Assembly: GCA_964531735.1 (NCBI GenBank)
Contig: CAZHGD010000023.1
Location: 1 to 59,140 of the forward strand
Source of the DNA: CAZHGD01 sp964531735
GTDB lineage: Bacteria; Armatimonadota; UBA10988
Direction: 5' to 3'
Length of the DNA stretch: 59,140 nt
Shown here: piece after piece, positions 16,167 through 24,367 of the stretch
Layout of the letters: each line of letters opens with the position of its first letter
Numbering within the stretch: the first letter of the stretch is position 1
Notes under the pieces: model-generated
The model's database searches: none
Seen by the model: the letters and a program-made list of their open reading frames with translations, nothing else
What the model was told of the DNA's origin: nothing
Program-made: the position numbers and the translations under genes

Positions 16167-17162
16167 ATGAAGACGGTGCGGATGTTGGGCTCGGAGCAGG
16201 TCGAGTTGATCGAGGTGGCCGATCCCGAACCGGCAGACGGCCAGGCGCTGGTGCGGATTGAGAGCTCGCTGCTCTGCGGCAGCGAGATGCACGGCTGGCG
16301 CGCGGCCCAGGCCCAGGCGGGCAACGGCGGCCACGAACCGGCCGGCGTGGTGGTCGACGCGGGCCGCAGCCGCCGCTGGCGCGAGGGCGACCGCGTCGGG
16401 ATCCATGCGGTCTGGGGCTGCGGCACCTGCGAGTGGTGCCAGCGTGGCAGCTACACGTTCTGCGATGGCAAGCGCGGTTGCCCCGGTGCCCATGCCGAAC
16501 TGATGGCGGTGCCGGACCATGTCATGGTGCCGCTGCCCGACGATGTCAGCTTCGACGTTGGCGCGCTGCTGGCCGGCGACGGGCTTGGCGTGCCGTTCCA
16601 CACCGGGCAGCGCCTCAAGGCCCGCGGCGGCGACACGGTGGTGGTGGTCGGCTGCGGGCCGATCGGGCTGGGCAATGTGCTCTTGCAGAGCTTCCGCGGC
16701 GCGCGCGTGATCGCCATCGACATCGTCGCCGACCGGCTGGCCATGGCGACCGACGTCGGCGCCGCGATGACCATCAAGAGCGACGAGGTGGAGCCGGTCG
16801 AGGCCATCAAGGAGCTGACGCGCGGCAAGTTGGCCGAGGTGGTCATCGAGGCCACGGGTCGGCCGCAAGGCTTCGAGTTGGCGCTCAAGCTGGTCGGCAA
16901 GGCCGGCACGGTGGCCTGTTGCGGCGAGAACCGCGAGGTCACGGTCAACGTCGGCGAGAACCTGATCCGGCGCGACAACACGATTCTGGGCAGTTGGTTC
17001 TTCCACTTCGGCGAGTTCCCCGACATGCTCGAACTCTACCGGCGCGGCCTGCCGCTGGAGAAGCTGGTCACCGACCGCTACCCGATGAGCCGCATCGGCG
17101 AGGCCTTCGCGGCCTTCGCCGCCGGCAAGGTCGGTAAGCCGGCCATCCTGCCGGGGAGCTGA
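16167..17162 (+). CDS. Zinc-dependent medium-chain alcohol/polyol dehydrogenase
   Basis: A 331-residue MDR-family NAD(P)-dependent dehydrogenase. The start at 16167 follows GGGAG. Catalytic zinc ligands: Cys in LLCGSEMHG and His-Glu in GGHEPAG. The structural zinc loop GCGTCEWCQRGSYTFC keeps its cysteines. The Rossmann fingerprint is VVVVGCGPIGLG, followed by 'AIDIVADRL'. It is closest in style to sorbitol/threonine dehydrogenases, with the substrate unknown. It is the first gene of a tight plus-strand set with the next two (25 and 33 base gaps), so it may reduce or oxidise the substrate or product of the glycyl-radical enzyme. Confidence 0.88.
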   Translation: MKTVRMLGSEQVELIEVADPEPADGQALVRIESSLLCGSEMHGWRAAQAQAGNGGHEPAGVVVDAGRSRRWREGDRVGIHAVWGCGTCEWCQRGSYTFCDGKRGCPGAHAELMAVPDHVMVPLPDDVSFDVGALLAGDGLGVPFHTGQRLKARGGDTVVVVGCGPIGLGNVLLQSFRGARVIAIDIVADRLAMATDVGAAMTIKSDEVEPVEAIKELTRGKLAEVVIEATGRPQGFELALKLVGKAGTVACCGENREVTVNVGENLIRRDNTILGSWFFHFGEFPDMLELYRRGLPLEKLVTDRYPMSRIGEAFAAFAAGKVGKPAILPGS

Positions 17163-17187
17163 GCCGCGCAGCCGGGCGGAGCAGCCC

Positions 17188-18225
17188 ATGGCGAAGGTCG
17201 TCGTACCGGGCGCCGAGGTGGCCTATACCGAGGCGACGGCCGGGCTGAACCTGAACCACTACCGCACCAACCTGTTGGTGCGCGTGGTGCTCTACCGTCT
17301 GGCCGGTGCGGTCGAGGTCGGCTACGACGACCTGCTCGTGCTCTCCGGGTTCGCCACGGCGTTCGCCTACGAGCCGCAGCGGTTCGGCTGCATGTATGAG
17401 TGGCCGGAGCCGCCTTGGGAAGTCGACGAGCGGTTCGCCTGGGCCACCGGCCTTGCCTGGCAGGGACACCCGCGCCCCGACGACGTCGCGGCGGTCTGGA
17501 CGACCATCCGGACCGCTGTCGACGCCGGCTGCGCGCTGGACGGCGCCTGGTACGACGATCTGCTGTTCGCCGGCTACGCCGAAGCCGACGCCCTCGACGA
17601 CTGCCAGGTCCTGGCGATGGGCGGCTGGCTCGACGAGCCGACCTGGTGGCCGCTGGCCAAGCTGGCCGAGTGGCATCGCGAGTTCGGTCGGCTCGGGCAC
17701 GTGGCCGGGCCGACCGAGCGCCGCTCGCCGGCTGAGCTGGCGCCGCTGTGCCTGCGAGGCATGGCCAGCTACGCCACCGCCGACGGCCGCGCGGGCCTGG
17801 AGTGGCTGCCAGGGGCCCGGTTCGGGCTGGACGGCCTGGCCTGGTACGCGCAGGACGTGGGCGACACCGGCAAGGCACCCGAGTCGTTCAACCGGGCCTG
17901 GGTCGGTTGCCACGCCATCAACCGGCAGATCCTCGGCCGGCCGGCGGCGGCCCGCTACCTGCGCCGCGTGGCGGACGTGCTGCCCGGCGCCGTGCGCGCC
18001 GATCTGCTGGCCGCGGCCGGCGAGTACGAGGCGGCCTGGTCGGCCTGGCGCGACTGGAGCCGGCAACTCGGGCACGATTCCGGCTTGGCGCCCGAAGAGT
18101 GGCCGGTCATCTGGGGTGACCCCGCGCGGCGCGTGGCGGGTGCCGAGGCGATCCGCCGCGCGGCTGGCCACGAAGGCGCAGCCGCTGAGCGGCTGGCCAA
18201 AGTGGTGCAGCAGCAGGGCTGGTAG
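17188..18225 (+). CDS. Hypothetical protein upstream of glycyl-radical enzyme
   Basis: A 345-residue soluble protein without a signal peptide or membrane segment. Features: 'LSGFATAFAYEP' near residue 55, many Trp residues, an internal 'GLDGLAWYAQD' segment, and a helical C-terminus. The N-terminal part vaguely resembles BtrH-type (papain-like fold) proteins, but I cannot place a catalytic Cys/His pair with confidence. It sits between the dehydrogenase and the glycyl-radical enzyme in what looks like one operon, so a role tied to that substrate is plausible. Confidence 0.6.
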   Translation: MAKVVVPGAEVAYTEATAGLNLNHYRTNLLVRVVLYRLAGAVEVGYDDLLVLSGFATAFAYEPQRFGCMYEWPEPPWEVDERFAWATGLAWQGHPRPDDVAAVWTTIRTAVDAGCALDGAWYDDLLFAGYAEADALDDCQVLAMGGWLDEPTWWPLAKLAEWHREFGRLGHVAGPTERRSPAELAPLCLRGMASYATADGRAGLEWLPGARFGLDGLAWYAQDVGDTGKAPESFNRAWVGCHAINRQILGRPAAARYLRRVADVLPGAVRADLLAAAGEYEAAWSAWRDWSRQLGHDSGLAPEEWPVIWGDPARRVAGAEAIRRAAGHEGAAAERLAKVVQQQGW

Positions 18226-18258
18226 GGCGCCCCGGGCAGAGGGTGTCGGAGAACGCTC

Positions 18259-20544
18259 ATGGCCGCCGCCGAGCCGTACTTCCAGCCGCCGCATAGCGGA
18301 CCGGTGTGCAGCACCGCGCGTTCGGCCCGGTTGCGGCAGCGCCGCTTCGACATGGGCTACGAGCAGCGCGAGACACCGCCCGAGTACGCTCGCCTGGCCG
18401 AGGAGGCCACGGCGGTCTACCTGCGCGAGGCCGTCATCGATCCCGGTCTGGCCCGCGCGCGCGCGCTCCAGCACGTGGTCGAGCAAGCGCCGGTCACCAT
18501 CGAGCCGGACACCTGGCTGCTCGGTGGCGAAGACCCGTTCTTCTTCAACCTGATGCTGCCCGCGCTGCAGCAGGACGGCCATGGGCGCGACGGCCAGACG
18601 CCGCCTGACGAGGCCGGCGAACGCCTGCGACAAGCGGGCATGTTCCTGGCCTCGTGCTTCGAGGGACACATCACGCCCGGCCTGGACGACGTGTTGAGCC
18701 AGGGCATCAACGGCCTCCTGGCCCGCCTCGACGAGCGTCTGGCCGCTGGCGCCGCGGCCGGCGATCCCGACCCCGCGCGGCGCCGCTGGTGGCAGGCGGC
18801 GCGGCTGTCTTGTGAGGGGGTCCTCGGCTACGCCGAGCGCTACCGGCGCGAGGCGTTGCGCCTGGCCGACACCGTCGCCGACGACGCCTATGCCGCCGAT
18901 CTGCGCGCCGCGGCCGAGGTCCTGTCACGCGTGCCGGCCGAACCCGCGACGACGCTCCACGAGGCGCTCCAGTCGTTCTGGCTCGTCTACGTGCTGGTGA
19001 CGCTGGAGATGGGCGGCTGCGGTCCCGGTGGCGGCCTGGGCCTCGGCCGGATGGACCAGTTCTTCCGGCCGTACTACCAGCGCGACCTGGCATCCGGGCG
19101 ACTCACGCGCGAGCAGGCCGTCGAGTTCTTCGAGCTGTTCCTGCTCGGCTTCCGGCACGTGGACTACTACACGCCGCATCAGCCGGTCACGCCGGGCAGC
19201 CACGGCAGCCTGGGCGGGCAGACCATCACCGGCGAGGACGCCACCGGCGAGTTGACCGAGATCATCATGGAGGCGTCGTTACGCCTCCAGATGCCGGCGC
19301 CATACCTGTCGGTGCGCTTGCACCAGCACGCGCCCGAGCGTGCCTGGCAGGCGGCGGCCAACTACCTTGCCGGCGGCCTGGGCTTTCCGGTGGTCAATGA
19401 CGAGGTGCTGATCCCGGCGTTCCTGAAGCACGGCCGTTCGCTGGAGGACGCGCGCGACTACATCTGCTCGTGCTGTTACGAGAACACGGTTCCTGGGCGC
19501 GAGGCGTTCCATCCCAACGGGGCCTACCTGAACCTGCCGTTGGTGCTGGAGTTGGCCCTCAACCAGGGCCGCCGGCTGGGCGACACGGTACCGCTCACGC
19601 CGGCGATGGGCGCGCCGTCAGCGGACAGCTTCGACGAGTTCATGGCCGCCTTTGCCGACGAGTTGCGCTGGTGCGCCGACCGCCTCGTGGCCCTGGTGAA
19701 CGCGTCGGACCGGTCGCACATGGAGCGGAGACGGTATCCGCTGATGTCCTGCTTCATCGACGACTGCCTGGCGCGTGGCGAGGACGTCTGCGCCGGAGGC
19801 GCGCGGTACAACCTGACCGGTTGCATCGTGGCCGGTCTGCCGAACGTGGTGAACTCGCTGGCAGCCATTCGTGAGGTGGTCTACGAAGACGGCGCGGTGA
19901 CGCTCGACGGCTTGCGCGCGGCGCTGGCCGACAACTGGGTCGGGCACGAGCGGCTGCGGCAACGGGTCTTGGCGGCACCGAAGTGGGGCAACGACGAGCC
20001 GCGGGCCGATGACCTGGCCGAGACGGTGACGCGCTTGCTCTACGACACGTTCTACTGGCGGCAGAACGCGCGCGGCGGCCGGTGGCAACTGGCGCTCTAC
20101 TCGTTCCTGGCCAACCACCACCTGGGCCGGATGGTCGGTGCCACCGCCGACGGTCGCCAGGCACGCGAGTCGCTGACGCGGAACCTCGATCCGACCTGGG
20201 GCACCGATCGCAACGGGCCGACCAGCGTCCTGCTGTCGCTCAGCCGGATCGACTACACCTGCTTCCCCGACGGCACCAGCGTCAACCTCAACATCGACCC
20301 GGCGGTCACCGAGACGCCGGCCGGTCGGCAACGCTTTGCCGGCTTCCTCAAGGCGTTCGTGGAACTGGGCGTCGGCACCATGCAGATCAGCATGGTCAAC
20401 GGCGAGTTGCTCCGCGCCGCGCAGGCGCATCCGGAGCAGCACCAGCACCTGATGGTCAAGGTCGCCGGCTACAGCGCCCGGTTTGTGGACCTGCCACCCG
20501 AGGAGCAGGCGGAGCTGATTGGGCGCACGACGCAGCGGGTGTAG
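18259..20544 (+). CDS. Glycyl-radical enzyme (pyruvate formate-lyase-like, function unassigned)
   Basis: A 761-residue radical enzyme. The ATG follows CGGAG. The PFL-like barrel carries the active-site loop CSCCYENTVPG with Cys405, Cys406 and Glu408. The C-terminus carries the radical-bearing loop KVAGYSARF, with Gly737 24 residues from the end (the usual signature is RVxGY, so Arg is Lys here). The C-x-E arrangement is that of eliminases such as glycerol dehydratase and choline lyase. The paired Cys is as in pyruvate formate-lyase. The enzyme needs a radical-SAM activase to form the glycyl radical, and none is in the window. The substrate is unknown. Confidence 0.85.
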   Translation: MAAAEPYFQPPHSGPVCSTARSARLRQRRFDMGYEQRETPPEYARLAEEATAVYLREAVIDPGLARARALQHVVEQAPVTIEPDTWLLGGEDPFFFNLMLPALQQDGHGRDGQTPPDEAGERLRQAGMFLASCFEGHITPGLDDVLSQGINGLLARLDERLAAGAAAGDPDPARRRWWQAARLSCEGVLGYAERYRREALRLADTVADDAYAADLRAAAEVLSRVPAEPATTLHEALQSFWLVYVLVTLEMGGCGPGGGLGLGRMDQFFRPYYQRDLASGRLTREQAVEFFELFLLGFRHVDYYTPHQPVTPGSHGSLGGQTITGEDATGELTEIIMEASLRLQMPAPYLSVRLHQHAPERAWQAAANYLAGGLGFPVVNDEVLIPAFLKHGRSLEDARDYICSCCYENTVPGREAFHPNGAYLNLPLVLELALNQGRRLGDTVPLTPAMGAPSADSFDEFMAAFADELRWCADRLVALVNASDRSHMERRRYPLMSCFIDDCLARGEDVCAGGARYNLTGCIVAGLPNVVNSLAAIREVVYEDGAVTLDGLRAALADNWVGHERLRQRVLAAPKWGNDEPRADDLAETVTRLLYDTFYWRQNARGGRWQLALYSFLANHHLGRMVGATADGRQARESLTRNLDPTWGTDRNGPTSVLLSLSRIDYTCFPDGTSVNLNIDPAVTETPAGRQRFAGFLKAFVELGVGTMQISMVNGELLRAAQAHPEQHQHLMVKVAGYSARFVDLPPEEQAELIGRTTQRV

Positions 20545-20556
20545 GTCGGGGCCAGA

Positions 20557-21180
20557 CTACGTCTGTGCCCCGTCGGGTTCGTCTTCCTCACTGAAGTACT
20601 CGCCGAGCCGGGGCGAGAAGCTGGACACGCGGACAGCCAGGTCGCTGCGGCCAAGTGTTCCGGTGACTGTGAACGGAAAGTACCAGGCTTCGCGATCACC
20701 GTCTTCCTCGCCTCGCGCGGTGAACTCGACGAGAACCGTGCCGCGGGCCTCAAAGGACCACGGCTCTTGGCTCAGATCCAGCTCTCGCACCTCGACGTCG
20801 GACACTTCCACGATGGTTGGTTTGGCACCCAGTTGCAGGAGATCGTCCCAGTTGCCGCTCTGGAGAGCAGCAGTCAGGTTCGGCTCGAGGTTGGGGATCC
20901 CTATACTCTTGCGGGCCGGCGGGCTGGCGACCACCAGGCGAAACTCGTCGAACTGCCGTGCGCGCGCCTTCTTGTGCAGGTCAAACGCTCGCGAGGCGGC
21001 ACGGTACTTGTCGCCGCGAGCGATCACGTGGTAGGCGTAACGACGCCCGGCTCGCTCGGCCACCAGGTCGAAGTCACCATCCACGTCATCGGCTACTTGG
21101 AAGCCTTCGCGTCGCAGTTGGTCGGCCAAGTCGTCGACGCGCAAGCGGACCGCGTACTCAGACAGGGATGTGGATGCCAT
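20557..21180 (-). CDS. Hypothetical protein with restriction-endonuclease-like N-terminus, partner of RusA
   Basis: A 207-residue protein. Residues 10-90 have the pattern of a PD-(D/E)xK-type or pPIWI-associated nuclease fold: an amphipathic helix (VDDLADQLRREGFQV), 'DGDFDLVAERAGRRYAYHVIA', a helix rich in Lys/Arg (ASRAFDLHKKARARQFDEFRLVV). But the expected E-x-K is replaced by Y-H-V, so it may be inactive. The C-terminal half is beta-rich (VEVSDVEVREL, GTVLVEFTA). The gene overlaps the RusA gene by 23 bases and is convergent with the glycyl-radical enzyme gene. Assignment to a family is tentative. Confidence 0.5.
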   Translation of the reverse strand: MASTSLSEYAVRLRVDDLADQLRREGFQVADDVDGDFDLVAERAGRRYAYHVIARGDKYRAASRAFDLHKKARARQFDEFRLVVASPPARKSIGIPNLEPNLTAALQSGNWDDLLQLGAKPTIVEVSDVEVRELDLSQEPWSFEARGTVLVEFTARGEEDGDREAWYFPFTVTGTLGRSDLAVRVSSFSPRLGEYFSEEDEPDGAQT

Positions 21181-21631
21181 GTGCGTTCACCATGTCGACC
21201 GGACCGACCACGAGTACGCGCGAGGAGGTCGGGGCTACCTCCAGGCACACGATATCTCTGCAATCATCATCGGCCAGCATACTACAGAGCTTAGTATGCC
21301 ACCAGTCGGGCAACCCGGTCGCGACCGGGTCGGGGATGGCCACTTGGTCCATCTGGTGCCGCGAGCAGGCCAGCCTGACGACGGCGCAATCGTCGTCGAA
21401 CGCTAGGCCCTTCAGCGCGTCCAACAGCGGCTTGACGATGTTGTCGATGTCCGGCATGGCGCTGCCAGCGCGGAAGGCGTAGTCGTGTAGCCAGACCACC
21501 CGGGCGTACAACTCGCCGTGCATCTTGGGACCATGGTACTGGCGGGTGGCTTGCCGTGCGATCTGCGTTTGGTAGCCCAGCCGGCCGCCCTGGAGTGACC
21601 GCGGTCGCAGCGCCAGCAGTAGCATCATCAT
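21158..21631 (-). CDS. RusA-family Holliday junction resolvase
   Basis: A 157-residue endonuclease of the RusA type. The catalytic acidic set is clear: PDIDN (Asp61, Asp63), KPLLDALKG, then FDDD (Asp79-81). The family's N-terminal beta region is short, and the C-terminus is longer than in phage RusA (~120 residues) by a segment with three Cys. RusA proteins cut four-way junctions and are usually prophage-borne. No other phage genes are present here, and the gene is coupled to the unknown protein at 20557-21180. The start could also be either of the two following ATGs. Confidence 0.82.
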   Translation of the reverse strand: MMMLLLALRPRSLQGGRLGYQTQIARQATRQYHGPKMHGELYARVVWLHDYAFRAGSAMPDIDNIVKPLLDALKGLAFDDDCAVVRLACSRHQMDQVAIPDPVATGLPDWWHTKLCSMLADDDCRDIVCLEVAPTSSRVLVVGPVDMVNAHGIHIPV

Positions 21632-21658
21632 GGCCCACCCGCGCGATCCGGTCCATCG

Positions 21659-22222
21659 CTAACCCGCCCAGTCCGCCGGCTTGTTCGGGAACATCGTCGG
21701 CCCGGTCTCGCCCGGCTCCACAATGTCGAGGTGGCCGCCGCGCACGGCCAGCGCCAGCTTGCGGCCGAGCTTGCGGCAGGCCTCGATGTCGCCGAACTGC
21801 CGCGGCTCGCGAACCGTCGTGGCGCCGTAGTGCAAGGTGTAGCAGTAGCTGCTGTAGTCGGTGATGCCCATGACCACCAGGCCGAAGTTCAGCAGCAGCA
21901 GCATGAGGCTGAGGCAGGTGAGTGAAGCGCCGCCCGAGTGGCCCCCTTCGGAGGCGAAGGCGACGCCGATACGCCCGTCGACCTGGCCCCAGGCCCCGCA
22001 CTCATCGAACCACTTCTTCAGCTTCCAACTGGGCTGGCCCATGTGGGTGGGCGAACCGACGGCGATCCCGTCGCACCACCGCAGGTCGTCGCCGGTGGCC
22101 TGGTCGAGGTGCTTGACGCGCACCTCGGTGCCCTCCAGCGTGGCCGCGCCCTCCGCCACGAAGGCGGCCATCTTCGCCGTGTTGCCCGACTGCGTATCGT
22201 AGAGTACCAGGACCTTGCCCAT
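21659..22222 (-). CDS. Flavodoxin-family (WrbA-like) NAD(P)H:quinone oxidoreductase
   Basis: A 187-residue FMN protein. The start at 22222 (MGKVLVLYDTQSGNTAKMA) has the FMN phosphate loop T-Q-S-G-N-T-A immediately after beta-1, and a GAGG-type site upstream. 'GSPTHMGQPSWKLKKWFDE' is the WrbA-like dimer/flavin segment, and 'ASEGGHSGG' is the third loop. Likely a two-electron quinone reductase against oxidative stress, though a plain flavodoxin electron carrier is possible. Confidence 0.82.
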   Translation of the reverse strand: MGKVLVLYDTQSGNTAKMAAFVAEGAATLEGTEVRVKHLDQATGDDLRWCDGIAVGSPTHMGQPSWKLKKWFDECGAWGQVDGRIGVAFASEGGHSGGASLTCLSLMLLLLNFGLVVMGITDYSSYCYTLHYGATTVREPRQFGDIEACRKLGRKLALAVRGGHLDIVEPGETGPTMFPNKPADWAG

Positions 22223-22285
22223 GAGCTGCCACCTCGCCACCGCGTTCGGCGAGGGTGGGCGCGTTCCTGCGTCCGCGCCGCCGCG

Positions 22286-23767
22286 CTACGCCGGCGCAAC
22301 CGGCGCGCCGTGCCTCACGCGGACATAGGCCACGCTGACATAGGTCTCCAGGGCGCCCAGCCCGATGTGGCCGGGCGCCTCGGCGAGCGCCGCGCACAGC
22401 GCCGGGCTGGTGGCGCAGCCGCCCACCGGCTGGCCATCGATGGTCAACTGGTTGACCTCACCGTCGACCTCCACGCACCACTCATGCCACTGCGCGTCAC
22501 AGGCGGGGTTCGGGCCGATCGGCAGCGGCTCACTGAGCAGGCCCTGGAGGCATTCCTGGTAGAAGGTGTGCCCGGCGTCGTGCAGCCAGAAGCGCGCCCA
22601 GGTGCGCTCGTCGGCGTAGCGCGGGAACACCGACACGCGATGCGTGGCGCCGGCATAGCACTGCACGCGCGTGTCCATCCGGTAGTGCTCGCCCAGATCG
22701 GGCACGGGCGCCACCAGCGGTTGGCGGTCGGTGGCGTTGTCGGCAATCTTGAGCGTGCCGCCCTCGACCATGCCGTACGGCGAGGGCCGCCAGCGAGCCA
22801 GCGGCGCCGGCTGGTCCAGCCGCGTCGCGAGCTGTGCCAGGTCGCCATCGAAGGTGGCCACGCCCAGCGGCGTCTGCGCGCCTTGGTACATGAGGTAGAC
22901 GCGACCGTCGGCCTCGCAGACCGTGGCATCGGTCAGGTGGCCGTAGTAGCCGGCCGTGGTGCCGCCCTCATGCGCCGGCACGCCGCGCTCCCAGGGTTGG
23001 GTGTAGTTCAGTTGCGGCCCGCCGCCGACCGGCTGCCAGTGGATCAGGTCGGCGCTCGTCTGGCAGTACAGGCGCAGCGAGCCGCCTTCCGAACGTGAGT
23101 GCCAGGTGTAGTAGCGGTCGCCCGCGCGCACGAGGCAGGGGTCGCCGCCGTAGAAGCCGGTGATGACCGGATTGCCGGCGTGCTTCTGCCAGTGCACGCC
23201 GTCCGCCGACCAGGCGTAGCCGAAGTAGCCGCGGTCGTGTTGCCCATCGGCGCGGTCGGCGCGCGTATAGAGCATCTGCCAGGTGCCGTCGGCGGCCACC
23301 GCGACGGCCAGGTTGGACAGCGTGCCCTCCTCCCACTCCTGGTCGCCGGTGAGGACCAGGCGCTCGTCGGTCCAGTTCAGACCATCGTCGGAGCGCCACC
23401 GCCGCATGGTGCTCGGGCCGCGGCGGGCGAACTCATCGTCGACGGCGAAGCAGTAGTAGGCGCCGTCGTGCGCCACGACATACGGCCGGTGGACGGCCGC
23501 CTGGGCCGGCTGCAGGACCGGGTTCGCGGGGTGCTTGGTCCAGGTGCACCCGTCCGGCGAGGTGGCGTAGCCCAAGGCGCTGCGGCGGTCGGCCGGGAAC
23601 ATCTGCGAGAACCACACGCGGAACCAGCCGCCGTGGTGGACCAGGTTGGGCTCGCAAAGGTAGTCACTCTCGGCCCAGGGCTGATCGCGCCGGAGCACCG
23701 GATTGCCGGCGTACTTCGTCCAGATGCCGTCCGCGAAGTCATCGTAGAAGGCGTCAGCGTCAGCCAT
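22286..23767 (-). CDS. Five-bladed beta-propeller glycoside hydrolase (GH32/43-like) with C-terminal sandwich domain
   Basis: A 493-residue protein without a signal peptide. Residues 15-310 show repeated propeller blades of the type 'W.K...NPVL' (TKYAGNPVLRR, TKHPANPVLQP, QKHAGNPVITG), with acidic residues placed as in GH32/43 enzymes (CEPNLVHH, GDPCLV, EGGT). Residues 330-490 form a LamG/concanavalin-like module (FWLHDAGHTFYQECLQG, LTIDGQPVGG). The absence of a secretion signal suggests it works on imported oligosaccharides, or is exported by another route. The catalytic acids are not certain. Confidence 0.68.
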   Translation of the reverse strand: MADADAFYDDFADGIWTKYAGNPVLRRDQPWAESDYLCEPNLVHHGGWFRVWFSQMFPADRRSALGYATSPDGCTWTKHPANPVLQPAQAAVHRPYVVAHDGAYYCFAVDDEFARRGPSTMRRWRSDDGLNWTDERLVLTGDQEWEEGTLSNLAVAVAADGTWQMLYTRADRADGQHDRGYFGYAWSADGVHWQKHAGNPVITGFYGGDPCLVRAGDRYYTWHSRSEGGSLRLYCQTSADLIHWQPVGGGPQLNYTQPWERGVPAHEGGTTAGYYGHLTDATVCEADGRVYLMYQGAQTPLGVATFDGDLAQLATRLDQPAPLARWRPSPYGMVEGGTLKIADNATDRQPLVAPVPDLGEHYRMDTRVQCYAGATHRVSVFPRYADERTWARFWLHDAGHTFYQECLQGLLSEPLPIGPNPACDAQWHEWCVEVDGEVNQLTIDGQPVGGCATSPALCAALAEAPGHIGLGALETYVSVAYVRVRHGAPVAPA

Positions 23768-23986
23768 GGTTCACCCGTGCTGCGCGCGGCCACCGCCGCC
23801 GGAGCCGTGCCGCATTGTACTCAGGTCCGCGCTCGGGCACCAACGGCCGCCCAAGCGTCCGGGCGGGCAGAGCCAGACCCGTTGGCGCCGAACGGCCGCC
23901 GGCCAGACGCCGGCGCGGCCACGGAGGCGCGTTAGGCCGATCTGCCCCACCGTCGGCCGGCGAGACGCCGGCGCTCCCAGGTGGGC

Positions 23987-24043
23987 GCGTTCGGCGCAGC
24001 CGCTCCACCGTCGGCGGGCGAGGACGCCCGCGGTCCAGTGGCG
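23987..24043 (+). repeat. 57-bp repeat, left copy flanking the TPR-CHAT gene
   Basis: Matches 27008-27064 at 50 of 57 positions in direct orientation. The core GGCGAGGACGCCCGCGGTCC is shared exactly apart from one base just before it. It includes a small palindrome (GCGGGCGAGGACGCCCGC type). Confidence 0.8.
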
Positions 24044-24102
24044 CTGGCGGTCATGGTTCCCAGGGCCAAGTCGCTGTCGCGCCCTGGCCCGTCGCACCAT
24101 CA

Positions 24103-24211
24103 CCGCCAGCGCTGAGGAGGGGCCGGCCGGCCCCGTCTCGAAGCGCGGCGAGCGAGGATCTGCCCAACCACCGCACTTCGAGACGGCCTGCGGCCTCCTC
24201 AGTGCTGGCGG
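24103..24211. repeat. Long imperfect inverted repeat
   Basis: The arms are 24103-24148 and 24171-24211 with a 22-base spacer. The outer 18 bases match with one change (CCGCCAGCGCTGAGGAGG) and the inner 15 match with one change (CGTCTCGAAGCGCGG). The middle of the arms differs. It resembles a REP/MITE-like palindromic element. No coding content. Confidence 0.75.
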
Positions 24212-24282
24212 CTCGGGGCTGGCGGCGGCCTGACCATGGGCTCGGCGCCGCCGGGGTGGATCGCCGACGCAGCGACGCGGGG

Positions 24283-24311
24283 TTGCGTCGCGCGCAACCA
24301 GAGCGTATGCT
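24283..24311 (+). promoter_or_regulatory. Sigma-70-type promoter for TPR-CHAT gene
   Basis: TTGCGT (24283-24288), a 17-base spacer and TATGCT (24306-24311), about 57 bases before the start codon. Confidence 0.5.
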
Positions 24312-24367
24312 CCAGACCATGGCGGCCGACCGGCCAGGGGGCGGGGCGGCGCAGGGAGGAGACGGAC

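Larger units (their letters stand above)
23768..24367. other. 600-base non-coding, repeat-rich leader region
   Basis: No gene is seen. The left part holds several degenerate units of a GGCGAGACGCCGGCG-type palindromic motif (around 23888-23920, 23952-23980 and 24009-24036). The middle holds a long imperfect inverted repeat (24103-24211). The right end holds a sigma-70-like promoter and the ribosome-binding site of the TPR-CHAT gene. Confidence 0.75.
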
